Assembly (NCBI RefSeq): GCF_964204645.1
Contig: NC_134027.1
Coordinates: 12,760,485 to 12,824,484, forward strand
Source of the DNA: Tubulanus polymorphus
Taxonomy: Eukaryota; Nemertea; Palaeonemertea; Tubulaniformes; Tubulanidae
Direction: 5' to 3'
DNA: 64,000 nucleotides
A program made the position numbers and the translations under genes. Of the stretch, positions 1 through 9,529 are shown piece by piece; position 1 is the stretch's first letter; each line of letters starts with the position of its first letter. A model generated the notes under the pieces. The model was not told the DNA's origin, did no database searches, and saw only the letters and a program-made list of their open reading frames with translations.

Positions 1-1833
1 TTTTAATTCATCATCAACTAATGATTTTGATAAGTTATCTAATGAACTATTTAAAAATCTATATGAATCTATAAATCTTAGGCAACCAAATTGGAATGAT
101 ATATAATTCTCAGATGTTTTAGCTAACATTCTAAATTTATAAGTTGGTATTTTATCTTTTGATCTATTTGAATTTAATATTTCTATTTCATTATTAATTT
201 CTTCTATTTTATGACATAACTGTTTGATGAATAAATGTGCATCATATCCTGATAGATTATGAAATATAACTGGTACAAAATTAATTTTCTTAGCTTGTAA
301 GTTACAATTCTCATGTGCAGCGCATCTAAACTTTCCATTCAAATGATCATGGTCTCTTACTTTTTTATCTTTATAATTAAATATCTTTTCACAATAATAA
401 CATTTATCTGCAAACGCAAATTCTTCTTTATCTTCTTCTGTCATTATAATTTCTATATTTGTATTCAATAATTTACTAAATCTTATTTCATATTCAATTA
501 ATAAGTCACAAAAATGATTGATAACATTTTCATTTCTATAATCACAATATTCACTTTCAATTAGTTCTGGATAATCAGATTTTATATATAACCCGAAAGC
601 AGCAGCTGATTGATGAATCTTTTTAATATTATTTGTTTTTGGTGGTTCATCTGAAAAATCATTTTCATTAGAATTTAATTTCTTTCTTTTATAATATATT
701 TCTTTTCTATCTTGATCAGTTAATTCTTTATTTAATGATTCAAAATCTCCATATATTACAAATGGAACTTTATTTTTGTAATCATATTTTTTGAATTCTG
801 AAAATTTTATCCTTTTCATTTGGTAAAACTAATTTACAATAATCATGATTTTCACATAATTGTTTATGATTTAATAATGTACTTTCATTACTGAATCTAT
901 GTAAACATTTTCTACAAAGATATATTTTATGGTGATCATTTTCTGATTTAAAAAATAAATCGATTTGTTTAATCCACATATAATGATTCTCATAATATAG
1001 TATATCTATAACATCGTTTGAATCATAATCTTTTGATAGATATAAAGGTTCTAATGTATAATGTTTTATATTGTTACCTTTTGTATTTGGTAATTTGATT
1101 GAATCAAATACATTTATTCTTAAATTATTATCTCTTTCTATCTTTGGGACGTTTTTAATTCTAACAGGATACTTATCTATCTTATAATTATTTTCAAATG
1201 GTTTATAATGAGTTAATCTAAAACTATGTTGTTTATAATCTTCAACTGGGTGTAAACAACTTATTATAGCCCATAGAAAACATTTATCATCTTCATTTTG
1301 TACATTTATTACAGCATTAGTTTTAAATGGTAGTTTGATATAACTCGATGCTTCAATATCTGGTTCTTTATAATATGATACATTATTTTCATCAATTGGT
1401 TTTGATTTAGTTAACTTATTATATTTTGTGTTATAAACATGTAAAGTCATAAATATTATTTCATTAAATATTAAACCAGATCTTTCAAAATATTTCTCTT
1501 CTATTTTAGTTTTTACTTCATTATAACATTTATCTAATTTAGCATCTATATGTTGTTTTGAAATAATATGTTGTGAATGAGAATTTATATTATATATTGG
1601 TTTATCTTCAGATTTTATGAATTTAACTTTAGAAGATATACTAATTTTAGGATATTCAACATCAGTTATTATTTTTATTATTTCTTTCATATTTTCTAAA
1701 TGTTTTTTATTTTCTTCTAATGTTTTTCCTTTATGAAATTTAAACTCGATAGCTGCTAGACCAATATCACTTTTAAATGCTTCGGTTATCTCTATATCTT
1801 TTTTATTATCTAATGAATTAATATAATTTCTTA
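1..1833 (-). pseudogene. Protein-primed DNA polymerase B, N-terminal/exonuclease half (element A, broken)
   Basis: This is a Polinton-type PolB, the enzyme that replicates the element from protein-primed ends. It is close in sequence to the copy at 55440-59333. Reading leftward it has the N-terminal domain (EDVRNYINSL onward), a C2H2-like finger (CRKC...H...H), the exonuclease I motif YGDFES, an endonuclease-VII-like CYYC...RDH...H cluster, and the exo II region (GYDAHLF); it then runs off the left edge. A one-base insertion near 795-802, relative to the other copy, shifts the frame and ends the first reading frame at 782; the rest continues in another frame. The 5' part of the gene lies at 4069-4443, separated by the 2.2-kb transposon at 1841-4061. 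The ATG-like start near 1900 lies in transposon sequence and is not the real start. Non-functional as seen. Confidence 0.9.
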
Positions 1834-2543
1834 CATCTTCCAGGGAAGTGTGATGAGATGGAATACGGACGCTTTTAATTGCCGGATGTAGGCTATTCAA
1901 TTCAGCCCGTACATCAAAGGTTACCGCAACAGCTGTAAGCTACGCTTATCGAGTGTGTGTTACCAGCTGAATACCAGTCAACATCAACTTTGATTCGGTC
2001 GCAGAACAACCCGCAATAGTTTTAGCCCGATAAATGTTCTGCGATCGATACTACGCATGCGCACTGCAGTTCATTGAACCACGTGGAAGTGGCTGTGTAT
2101 ATACATATTTTTGTTTAGAAAATCGGTTGAAATTCAACAATTTCTCGTAAAATTTGTCCAAAAAGGTATGTATTTTTATTCTTCTATATCTCCGAAACCC
2201 GGAATCGGAACATTAAGTATTTATATTGTGATTAAAGTCTGTTTTTATGTGTTAAACATATGTTTTTGCCAGTTCGTTCCGATTCCGGGTTTAGCGTTAT
2301 TTGGGCCTTGAAGATGTCAAATATTTCGGCCCAGACTCGCGCAGCTTTCGTTTCTGACGTCATGTTGCTATGTTACGACACAAACATATACACGAAGTAT
2401 GATCTTTAAAATGTGTATTTACTACATGATAATGTTACTTAATAACGCTTTCATTAGGCCTACAAATTATTGTCCCCCATATAAACCAAGTTACCTAAAT
2501 AGCATCAGCAATCTCATTTAATTAACCTTTTCTTGTTTTTAGT

Positions 2544-2768
2544 CATGGATCTTTGTCGATTGTGTGGAAAAATGCGAAACCTCCGGATCGTCGTCCTATC
2601 GATAAAAATAATTTCAAAAGCCATGTGAAGGAGTTGTTCAACATTGATTTTGATGATGATACTGAACAGTACCCGATATATATCTGTAATATGTGTCGTG
2701 TCAAATTACAAAAATGGCGTAAGAACAAAAACGTTAAAAAAACTGTCCCTGTGACTATCACAACATGA
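2544..2768 (+). pseudogene. C2-C2 zinc-finger coding remnant inside the 2.2-kb transposon
   Basis: An ATG at 2544 opens with MDLCRLCGK. A frame change in the following run of A leads into the frame open to 2768, which ends with an ICNMC...LQKW pattern. The CxxC start and CxxC end around a short acidic segment resemble a treble-clef finger such as the ZAD domain found in arthropod proteins, but the match is weak. It may be a remnant of the transposase DNA-binding domain or a captured host exon. No catalytic domain follows. Confidence 0.3.
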
Positions 2769-2769
2769 A

Positions 2770-3004
2770 ACTTTGCCCACATTTTATCCAAATCTTTCGC
2801 AGTGCTTATGTGAATGGCGGAACATAATGTATCTTGAATTTTTGTAAACCACTGGTTAATTCCAAGTCTGGACGGTGACGTATTTGTAGTCAAAGTTTTA
2901 TCGATCGATTTTCCATAATGTACTGCTGCCATTCCATTTGAACTGAATTTAAATACTCGATGGTTAATCACTTCAGTCATAGCCTTTTCCAAATATATAG
3001 TGTT
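2770..3004 (-). other. Exon-like open segment (minus strand) inside the transposon
   Basis: On the minus strand an acceptor-like pyrimidine tract ending in CAG (about 3005) precedes an open segment with ordinary protein composition (…AMTEVINHRVFKFSSNG… near 2990-2930), which stays open to about 2765. Further upstream on the same strand, an ATG at 3443 opens an acidic segment followed by a GTGAGT donor-like site near 3308. Joining the two directly would create a stop codon, so no gene model is proposed. No family is recognised. Confidence 0.2.
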
Positions 3005-4068
3005 CCTGCGAAAATAATAATAATGATTATAATTTTAACATGTACTTATCTGGATTTTTTATATTATGTTTATATATTATTTTCTGTATTCGTTTATTAT
3101 TTTATAACCTAAAAGGATTGTATTGATTATAAAAATAAATGTAAAAAATACCTGTATGTGTGTTTTCTCGTGTTCAGATCGCAGTCTCTGGTCAGCTGTG
3201 CCTGAGAAGTACCTATATGAAAAAGAAAAGGAAAGAATGAAGTGCCTGCAATTAGGTGGAAACTATTCCGATCTTTCATTGATTTCAAAAGGAATAACAC
3301 TCACAAGAATCGGCCGAATTAGTTGATCCTGATCCAGAGGATTCCCGTAATATTTCCGTATCGATCTGAACCAATTCGTCACTATCAAAGAATAGATCGT
3401 CAAAATCGTCATCATTTATAATTTCGTTGACAACCGTTACCATTTTAATACAGCGGAAAGAACCGATATCACGATTGATAAAACACTATATCCGTCTGAA
3501 GCGATGTAGAGAGAATCCCACAATGATAACGAAAAAGTCCAAAAATGTTAGTAGTTTATTCAACGTTTCGTCTATGTCCTAATAGTCATCTTCAGAAATA
3601 ATGAATACTACAGAAATTATGAGAGATATATACAATCCAGAGACAAAGAGACTAATTCAAGTAATCAGAGATGATACTAACTAAAGGAAAATTAACGTAG
3701 AAACAGTTACACGCTAAAACAGATTAAAGAGAAGCAGTTAAGAGACAAACTAGGGGGCACTTAAATTTAAGACAATTGTGAATACAAGTTGATCGACTAA
3801 AATTGATGAGGGGAAATCAGATGTTGAGTTTAACCAGTTTACAGAGGAATTTTTATATAAGTTTATTATGGGATGAAAAACCGATATTCGGAAACAACTG
3901 AATTATTACGGAGATTCCCGATCTCGCTGGTTATCGCTTATCGGCGCGTTACGTAACAAAGCGCTCGCCGACGAACCGTTATCGGCTTTAGGGCAATTAC
4001 AACGCACATTCGACAAGAGCTGCACAATAGCGTCCGTATTCCATCTCATCACACTTCCCTGCATCTTC

Positions 4069-4443
4069 CATGTATGGTCTTTTATTTTTTAATTTATTTT
4101 TTATGCTTTTAATTGTCTTCTGTTTCTTATCATTATCATTATCAAAATATTCTTCACCTAAAATATCATTATTGATATTTCTAATATGACTTTTAGATTT
4201 TAAATGTTCTTTATAATATCTTTTATCACTGAATGATTGATTACATGTATCACATTTGTATGTTTCTTTTCATTCTTTAATTCATCTAATTTAGTTTCTA
4301 ATATATCATCTTCATATTCTAATTTCAATTTATTCTAATTTCAATTTATTCTCTAAATGTGTTTTAGTTTTATTATGTCTTGCTTTCTGGGATTTATCTA
4401 TACTGATATTACATGTTGGACAGTAGTACTTATTTGCTTCCAT
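4069..4443 (-). pseudogene. N-terminal C2H2 zinc-finger part of PolB (element A, broken)
   Basis: This is the 5' part of the element A PolB gene, upstream of the transposon at 1841-4061. The start at 4443 (MEANKYYCPTC) is preceded by the same AT-rich early-like motif seen before the orphan copy at 9530. Two C2H2 fingers are encoded (CPTC...H...H and CDTC...H...H), then a basic linker leading to EDVRNY. A 16-bp tandem duplication in the spacer between the fingers introduces a stop codon. A 1-bp loss further on brings the net change back to a multiple of three, but the stop remains. It shows that the polymerase of this family carries an N-terminal finger domain. Confidence 0.8.
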
Positions 4444-4489
4444 TTTAATACTAAATTTTTTATTAAAATTGATTTTAGAAGTTCAATGA

Positions 4490-4875
4490 TTTATATCATG
4501 TATTATTTCAATCACACTAAAAACAAATATCAAAAGTAATTTAAAACTATAATACATTTTCATAACCGTGTGTATTTCAGTTGAATAATAGAATAATTAT
4601 TATTATTTGAATATATTTGATTATATGAATTTGTGTATTGTAAATAAATCAATTGGTCGCGGAGCGGCGCGGTAGCGAAGTGGAGCGACCAATTGATTTA
4701 ATACAATATGCTTTTAAAATTAAAATTATTAATATCTTAGAATAAATATTTAGTTATATATAAAATACACACGGTTATGAAAATATATTATAGTTTTAAA
4801 TTACTTTTAATGTTTTGTTTTTTAATGAGCTCGACCCTTCGACCTTTGGCTTGAAAGCCCATCACCCCTATTACT
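4490..4875. repeat. Right terminal inverted repeat of element A (partly deleted)
   Basis: The sequence matches the right terminus of element C (59530-59939), including the GC-rich palindrome around 4670 and the terminal ...GCCCATCACCCCTATTACT ending at 4875. The outer copy of the inner arm (the AGTAATAGGGG end plus about 60 bp) and about 100 bp next to it are deleted near 4516 relative to element C. The element ends inside an ORF of element B. The predicted 6-bp target duplication would be ATCATA (4876-4881); its partner lies beyond the left edge and cannot be checked. Confidence 0.8.
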
Positions 4876-6003
4876 ATCATATAATAATGCAAATCCTTGA
4901 TTGTATTGAGTTTGAATTGAGTTAGCAATATTTTCATCAGTTACTGTATCATATTCTAAACATATATTCGATAATTTATAACCCATATCTTTAACAACGC
5001 TAGATAAAACAATTTCATTTACAGGAGCAAATGTTATTTCGAATATAACATCTTCTTGAATTGCGTATTTATATAAAGGTGCATTATTATTTATCAATTC
5101 AAAATCTAATGGAATTTTATATTCCTTTTTTTTAATTTTTGTTAATATATTTTCTGGAATCGATCTATTTTTATCATTATGAATTGAATCTTCAAATAAT
5201 ACTTTGAATTGTTTCTGTGTATCAAATGATGTATTTAAATTTCCAATTATTGGGGATCTTGTTTCAACTTGCGGACCTAAAATACATATCAAATAAGTTC
5301 TAATAGATTGATTTATTCTTTGTATACCTAATTTAGTAAAACCTTCACTATTTTCTAAAATGAAATTAATCCAACCATTATTATTATCAATTTTATAATT
5401 ATGATAAGCTCCAATTCTATGCATATAATCAATTCTTTTTATTTCATACTGTTCACCAATACCTTGCACTTTACCATGCGCTCTAAAATCGGATTTAATA
5501 TTTCTATTAAATTCATTACATATTTTATAAAACTTAGATAGATTAATATTATTATCCAATTCTTTAAAATATTTAGACCCAGGCAAAGGACATTCTAATT
5601 CATTTAATATTATTCTGATTAGAAAATATGTGTGAAATCTAAATATTGTGTGAATTAATTTTAAATCAGAATAATTCAAATTTTTATCTAAGTTATTTAA
5701 ATGATCATTCCAACTTATACAACAACCAGTTGTTGCACAATAAACAGCAAAAGTTAATTGATTCTGCCAATATTTCATATTAGATTTTACTTTATATATA
5801 TGATATCCATTTCGAGTAAAAGTAACTTCATATGTATTAATTATATTTTCCATTTTAGAAATGAAAAACTCAGTAACATAAATTTCTAAATTAGTTAATG
5901 AATTTAAAACTAAATTTTTATATGAAATATCTTTATTAAAATCTATTGCAGGAATATTATATTTAATTGATTTATTATATTGGAAAGCTTTTGGAAACCC
6001 CAT
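4822..6003 (-). CDS. Three-part chimeric ORF: Polinton structural protein + capsid-like fragment + TIR tail
   Basis: A single 393-codon frame starting at ATG 6003 is made of three pieces. Residues 1-about 290 (MGFPKAFQY...) match, from memory, a conserved protein of invertebrate Polinton-like elements with a YWQNQLTFAVYCATTG core and a LGPQVETRSPIIG segment; its function is unknown to me and is probably structural. Residues about 291-376 align with residues 158-240 of the capsid-like protein at 50512-51760 (YKIPLDFELINNN...). Residues 377-393 (SNRGDGLSSQRSKGRAH) come from the terminal repeat of element A, which inserted here. The first junction lies in a poly-T run near 5122-5135 and suggests an internal deletion in element B. 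A late-like motif precedes the ATG. The frame is intact but the product is unlikely to be a working virion protein. Confidence 0.8.
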   Translation of the reverse strand: MGFPKAFQYNKSIKYNIPAIDFNKDISYKNLVLNSLTNLEIYVTEFFISKMENIINTYEVTFTRNGYHIYKVKSNMKYWQNQLTFAVYCATTGCCISWNDHLNNLDKNLNYSDLKLIHTIFRFHTYFLIRIILNELECPLPGSKYFKELDNNINLSKFYKICNEFNRNIKSDFRAHGKVQGIGEQYEIKRIDYMHRIGAYHNYKIDNNNGWINFILENSEGFTKLGIQRINQSIRTYLICILGPQVETRSPIIGNLNTSFDTQKQFKVLFEDSIHNDKNRSIPENILTKIKKKEYKIPLDFELINNNAPLYKYAIQEDVIFEITFAPVNEIVLSSVVKDMGYKLSNICLEYDTVTDENIANSIQTQYNQGFALLYDSNRGDGLSSQRSKGRAH

Positions 6004-6019
6004 TTATATAATAAAAAAA

Positions 6020-6454
6020 TTAATAATTTATTAATTCTTTTAATAATTTATCTTGTTCTTCAACTGTTATATGGCCATTTAAACTTTTTATATAATCTAG
6101 TGTATTCTTCAATTTATTAATTTCTTTTATATTAGTTTTAATTTTTTCTTTATTACATTTTATATTTAATTTTGAACTTATACCAGTTAAAACACTTGAT
6201 GATAATCCTAACACACCAATTGATATAGCTAAAGGTGTTAATGGACTGAATATTGCTAGAAATGTTATTACAGAACTAATTGTAACTGAACCACTGATAA
6301 TAAAATAATATATAATTTTACTTTTTAAATATTTTTTCTTTTTTATCTTTAAGTCACTTTTAAATTCTAATATTTGTTTTTCTAAATATATTTTTAATTT
6401 AGTTTTATTTATATCATGAGGAATAATATCAATATTATCAACTTTATCATCCAT
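6020..6454 (-). CDS. Small two-pass membrane protein of Polinton-like element B
   Basis: A 144-aa protein with a basic, lysine-rich coiled N-terminal half, two close hydrophobic segments at about residues 50-95 (YYFIISGSVTISSVITFLA and a Gly/Ser-rich second segment), then a charged helical tail. It sits between the chimeric ORF (16 bp downstream) and the small membrane gene at 6474-6882, in the same direction. A TAAATAAATG start context is present. Similar proteins occur next to the MGFPK-type gene in related elements as I recall them, and a virion-membrane or assembly role is only a guess. Element C has no copy, because a deletion removed this part. Confidence 0.65.
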   Translation of the reverse strand: MDDKVDNIDIIPHDINKTKLKIYLEKQILEFKSDLKIKKKKYLKSKIIYYFIISGSVTISSVITFLAIFSPLTPLAISIGVLGLSSSVLTGISSKLNIKCNKEKIKTNIKEINKLKNTLDYIKSLNGHITVEEQDKLLKELINY

Positions 6455-6473
6455 TTATTTAGCAAATAATTTA

Positions 6474-6882
6474 CTAATTAGTAAATTTATATGCTACAAA
6501 TATAACAATAACTGTTCCACCTAAAATCCAAATTATTTCATATTTCTGTTGTTCTTTAATTGGGGTGTAACAATCTGATAATTTAGGTTTGTATAGATGT
6601 AATTTTTCTTTATTGGTTACCGCGTTATATAAACTCATTGCATCATCAACTGATTGAAAATCTCTATGTGAAATCTTCTGATCATATAATTCCTTGTTAA
6701 TATAATCCATGTAATTTTGTCTCTTCTGCAGCTTTATTATATTTCTCTAATGCTAAGTTATGTCTTTTTTGTTCTGATAATGAACCATTTTTATCAATAT
6801 GCTTAAATAAATAACCACCACCAGTAAATGCTAAAGCGTTAACAATTGCCGATCTTATAATAGTTATAATTGCAGAAGCCAT
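6474..6882 (-). pseudogene. Small membrane protein gene of element B, split by a short deletion
   Basis: Two overlapping frames (6697-6882, 61 aa, starting MASAIITIIRSA; and 6474-6710, 78 aa, ending in a hydrophobic IIWILGGTVIVIFVAY segment) appear to be one gene. Comparison with 53470-53664 shows that about 14 bp are missing near 6715-6720, which shifts the frame and leaves the second half to start at an internal ATG. The N-terminus is a hydrophobic Ala/Ile segment (AFTGGGYLF) followed by a charged helix. The start has the late-like motif (T8-G-TTAAATAAATG). A structural, membrane-associated role is inferred from position only. Confidence 0.6.
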
Positions 6883-6892
6883 TTATTTAACA

Positions 6893-7127
6893 AAAAAAAT
6901 ATGCATGTGTATGGGAGGAATATATTTTTGTTTTTCCAAACAATCAATAGTTAAATTAGATAAAGTAACTGCTAATGTTAATTTTAAAATATCATTGATA
7001 TCAAATCTATCAACATTAACACTTCCCATTTTAAATATTTTTTTAATACCATTGAATAACCAACAGTTCCAACTGATAGTAAGGCTCCATTATATAATCC
7101 AGTTATTATCCACTTATTATCGCTCAT
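6893..7127 (-). pseudogene. Copy of the 73-aa membrane-type gene, frameshifted (element B)
   Basis: The start at 7127 (MSDNKWIITGLYNGALLSVG) and the rest match the intact 73-codon gene at 53689-53910. A single-base loss in the A-run near 7040 shifts the frame, and the gene stops early. A T7-GATTAAAA late-like motif lies just before the ATG. Its neighbours on both sides are the same as in element C. Confidence 0.75.
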
Positions 7128-7130
7128 TTT

Positions 7131-7497
7131 TTAATCAAAAAAATTACTATCTTCAAAATATTTAGTTATCTTAGTGATGATTAATTCAACATTTATTTCA
7201 TTACTACTTTTATGATTATCATATATTTTAGATAATATGTTTTTAATATCATCAATAATTCCCAAAAGTTTAGCTTTAGGTTTTTTTACCATAAATTTAT
7301 GTTTTTCAATATTAGACAACCTTATCTTTATTCTATCAGAACTATCACTTTTTAAAAATCTAATACTAAACCCGGAATTACTACCTAACTTGTGCCAGGC
7401 TTTTCTATTAATTTCTTGTGCCAATGTATCTAAATTATATAACCCTGATTTTAAATATATATAGGACCATTCATTTTTACCATTTGTTCCCGTAGCT
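7131..7497 (-). pseudogene. Fused remnants of the penton-like gene and the 119-aa gene (element B)
   Basis: The frame begins, at the junction with the retrotransposon, with part of the penton-like protein (GLYNLDTLAQEINRK...HKFMVKKPKAKLLGI, compare 54287-55042). It passes directly into the last 40 residues of the 119-aa protein (IDDIKNILSKIYDNHKSSN..., compare 53911-54270). An internal deletion joined the two genes in frame. The 5' end is lost at about 7497, where BEL/Pao sequence begins. This is a deletion derivative, not a functional gene. Confidence 0.75.
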
Positions 7498-8709
7498 CTA
7501 AGTTAGTTAGTTTTTAAGTTAAGAAGCAAAGTAATTTTAAGATAGTACCAGGCGGTGCTGCCCCAAAAAAAACAGGAAGTGAGGCAGAGCATGCTTCAGG
7601 AAGGAGAATGGAGGCCTCCCAAGAGATAATCAAGAAATATCCAAAGTAATCCTTATGACCAAAGGTAACATTTGGTCCAATCGAGCCGGATAAATGTTTA
7701 TAAGGATGTTCAGAATTACTTTGCTGGGTTTTTGTGGTTTTTTAATGTTTTTAACTAACAAAATATCAGCACTTAAATTCGAGGTGTTCACTCAAGACCA
7801 AAAAGCCTGGTCAAGCTATTATGTCATTATACAGTCCTCTGCTCTGGAAAGTGTATCACTTTGTGTCAAGTTGTTTTAATTCATATTTTTGTCGTTAGAA
7901 TCTGTACAGGTGCGCTAGCCATGAAGTTTTCAATTAAATGAGCTCTCCATGCCAAGTTTATGTATGTTTATAAAACCCTAAATGTGTTAAGCTATGTAAG
8001 ATACACCAGCAGTGCCTTTATATCTCAAGTTAGTGATATTGATATTTAAAGTTTTTTTCCTGCACACAAGAACGGTGCAGCTTTTAAGGAGGTACAGAGG
8101 TGCTTTTGTCGCTGTATGTTAGGGTAAAGAATTGCACATAAGGTGCTATAAAGTCATAAGTCTATTTGTATCCCAGTGCTCAGATTTGCACTCTAGTTCG
8201 CTGCACATAAGGTGCTCGTAAAGTTATAATTTTAGGGATACAGGTGTGCTTGTTGATTTAAGGTTTCAAAGTTTATGCTAAGTTGAGTAAAAGCAGCATA
8301 ATTAATATTAAGTTTATATAAGGTTATAAGTTTTGCACACAAGGTGCCAAGACAAGTTTATACGTTTTATGTAAATACCTGAAAAGTGTTTTTGTACTTC
8401 AGTTTGCCAGTATTTGGTACTAAAGTTCTTGCACACAGGGTGCGGTTTATGTTTTAAGTACTGGGTACAGAAGCGCTCGTCAGCGTATACGTATAAATCA
8501 TCAGGTTTATCATAATAAACTTGTTACACAAAGTTTAAGATAATTTAAGTTACTGTAGCTATAAGTTTTTAAGTTATTCTACAGTTTAAAGTCAAAGAAG
8601 TTTTAAATTTAGTCTATTATTAGATTTAAGTTAAAGTATAATATTTAAAGGTTAAGAACACAAAGTTCAAAGTATTGTTTTATATTAGCCGCTATATTTA
8701 AGAATTAAA
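7498..8709 (+). other. 5' LTR/leader region of the BEL/Pao retrotransposon
   Basis: This is the non-coding stretch between the end of element B and the gag start at 8710. It has no ORF of note. Diverged copies of a short motif GCACAYAAGGTGC recur at about 8059, 8138, 8204, 8335 and 8431. The exact LTR limits, the primer-binding site and a poly(A) signal cannot be fixed because the 3' LTR is outside the window. Confidence 0.5.
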
Positions 8710-8913
8710 ATGGCTGATGATCTACAAAAGTTTCTTGACAGTAGACCTATTGCTTGTCGAAAGTTTACGCAGACGCATAAGTTTGTTCATGACCTGCGCA
8801 TCAAAGCAGAAACTTTGTATGATGGTGGAAAACATGATGAGGCCCAAGTAGCTATCGCAAAGGCTATAGCAGCAAGAGCCAACTTACAGAAAGTCTACGA
8901 GGCACTAGAGGTC
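8710..8913 (+). pseudogene. gag: gag 5' part of BEL/Pao element, cut by element C
   Basis: The ORF starts at ATG 8710 (MADDLQKFLDSRPIACRKF...), is helical and charged, and reaches the insertion point at the GAGGTC duplication. The reading frame then enters the element C terminal repeat and adds 17 residues (SNRGNGLSGQRSKGRVH) before a stop at 8965-8967. The original gag resumes at 59940 in the same phase. It is assigned to gag from position upstream of the DUF1759/zinc-knuckle region, since no distinct domain is visible in this piece. Confidence 0.8.
8908..8913. repeat. 6-bp target site duplication GAGGTC (left)
   Basis: GAGGTC lies directly before the terminal AGTAAT of element C and is repeated at 59940-59945 directly after the other end. 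Six-bp duplications are the known hallmark of Polinton/Maverick integration. Confidence 0.95.
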
Positions 8914-9323
8914 AGTAATAGGGGTAATGGGCTTTCAGGCCAAAGGTCGAAGGGTCGAGTTCATTAAAAACAAAACATTAAAAGTAATTTAAAACTATAA
9001 TATATTTTCATAACCGTGTGTATTTTATATTATAACTAAATATTTATTCTAAGATATCAATAATTTAAATTTAAAAAGCATATTGTATTAAATCAATTGG
9101 TCGCTCCACTTCGCTCCCGCTCCGCTCCGCGACCAATTGATTCATTTACAATACACAAATTCATATAATCAAATATATTCAAATAATAATAATTATTCTA
9201 TTATTCAACTGAAATATACACGGTTATGAAAATATATTATAGTTTTAAATTACTTTTAATATTTGTTTTTTAATGAACTCGGCCATTCAACCTTTAACCT
9301 GAAAGCCCATTACCCCTATTACT
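8914..9323. repeat. 410-bp palindromic terminal module (left)
   Basis: The terminus AGTAATAGGGGTAATGGGC at 8914 is present again in inverse orientation ending at 9323 (...CCCATTACCCCTATTACT). The outer arms match for about 110 bp, the middle parts differ, and a GC-rich centre (about 9099-9135, GGTCGCTCC...GCGACC) is itself an imperfect palindrome flanked by ATCAATT/AATTGAT. The same module closes the right end. Confidence 0.85.
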
Positions 9324-9520
9324 CTTAAAATATTCATATACATGAATAACATTTAAATTGACAGATTATTCAATATAAAAGTATATATTTACAACATTAT
9401 TTCAATATTTATATTTGTATGAGTTAGATTTTTAAACATTAAAAGTGTTAGCAAAGTGTGATTGAACTAATGCATGATATAAATCATTGAACTTCTAAAA
9501 TCAATTTTAATAAAAAATTT
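8914..9520. repeat. Left terminal inverted repeat of element C
   Basis: The 607 bp are near-identical, in inverse orientation, to 59334-59939. The similarity resumes in the zinc-finger coding region (about 9668-9790 versus 59125-59330), so the repeat originally extended into the PolB gene start. Everything from 9521 to about 9667 is missing from the right copy. Confidence 0.92.
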
Positions 9521-9529
9521 AGTATTAAA
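9502..9529 (+). promoter_or_regulatory. Early-like promoter motif before the zinc-finger ORF
   Basis: AATTTTAATAAAAA (9503-9516) is followed by 13 bp and ATTAAAATGG at the start codon. The same arrangement precedes the ORFs at 9885, 50479 (one mismatch), 55410 and, in element A, 4443. Promoter function is inferred from conservation and position. Confidence 0.5.

Larger units (their letters stand above)
1841..4061. mobile_element. DNA transposon with 33-bp TIRs, hAT-like ends, inserted in PolB of element A
   Basis: The ends are perfect 33-bp inverted repeats (1841-1873 and 4029-4061) beginning CAGGGAAGTGTGATGAG. The host sequence CATCTTC is duplicated at 1834-1840 and 4062-4068, and the uninterrupted PolB copy at about 59115 has it once, so the insertion boundaries are direct observations. 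The CAGGG...CCCTG ends resemble hAT elements, which usually make 8-bp duplications. Here 7 bp is clean, or 8 bp if the outer C is counted in the duplication. No intact transposase is visible. The interior has short exon-like pieces on both strands and looks non-autonomous or decayed. Confidence 0.85.

Noticed and set aside
782-1900. ATG-like start of PolB near 1900 in element A
   Set aside because: The first 18 codons are transposon sequence and the first codon is not ATG-supported; the real 5' part is at 4069-4443.
2111-2311. 66-codon plus-strand ORF in the transposon
   Set aside because: Low-complexity hydrophobic composition, no ATG context or domain, and no continuation into the other exon-like pieces.
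8710-8967. Complete 85-aa gene
   Set aside because: The last 17 codons come from the terminal repeat of element C; the true gene is the interrupted gag.
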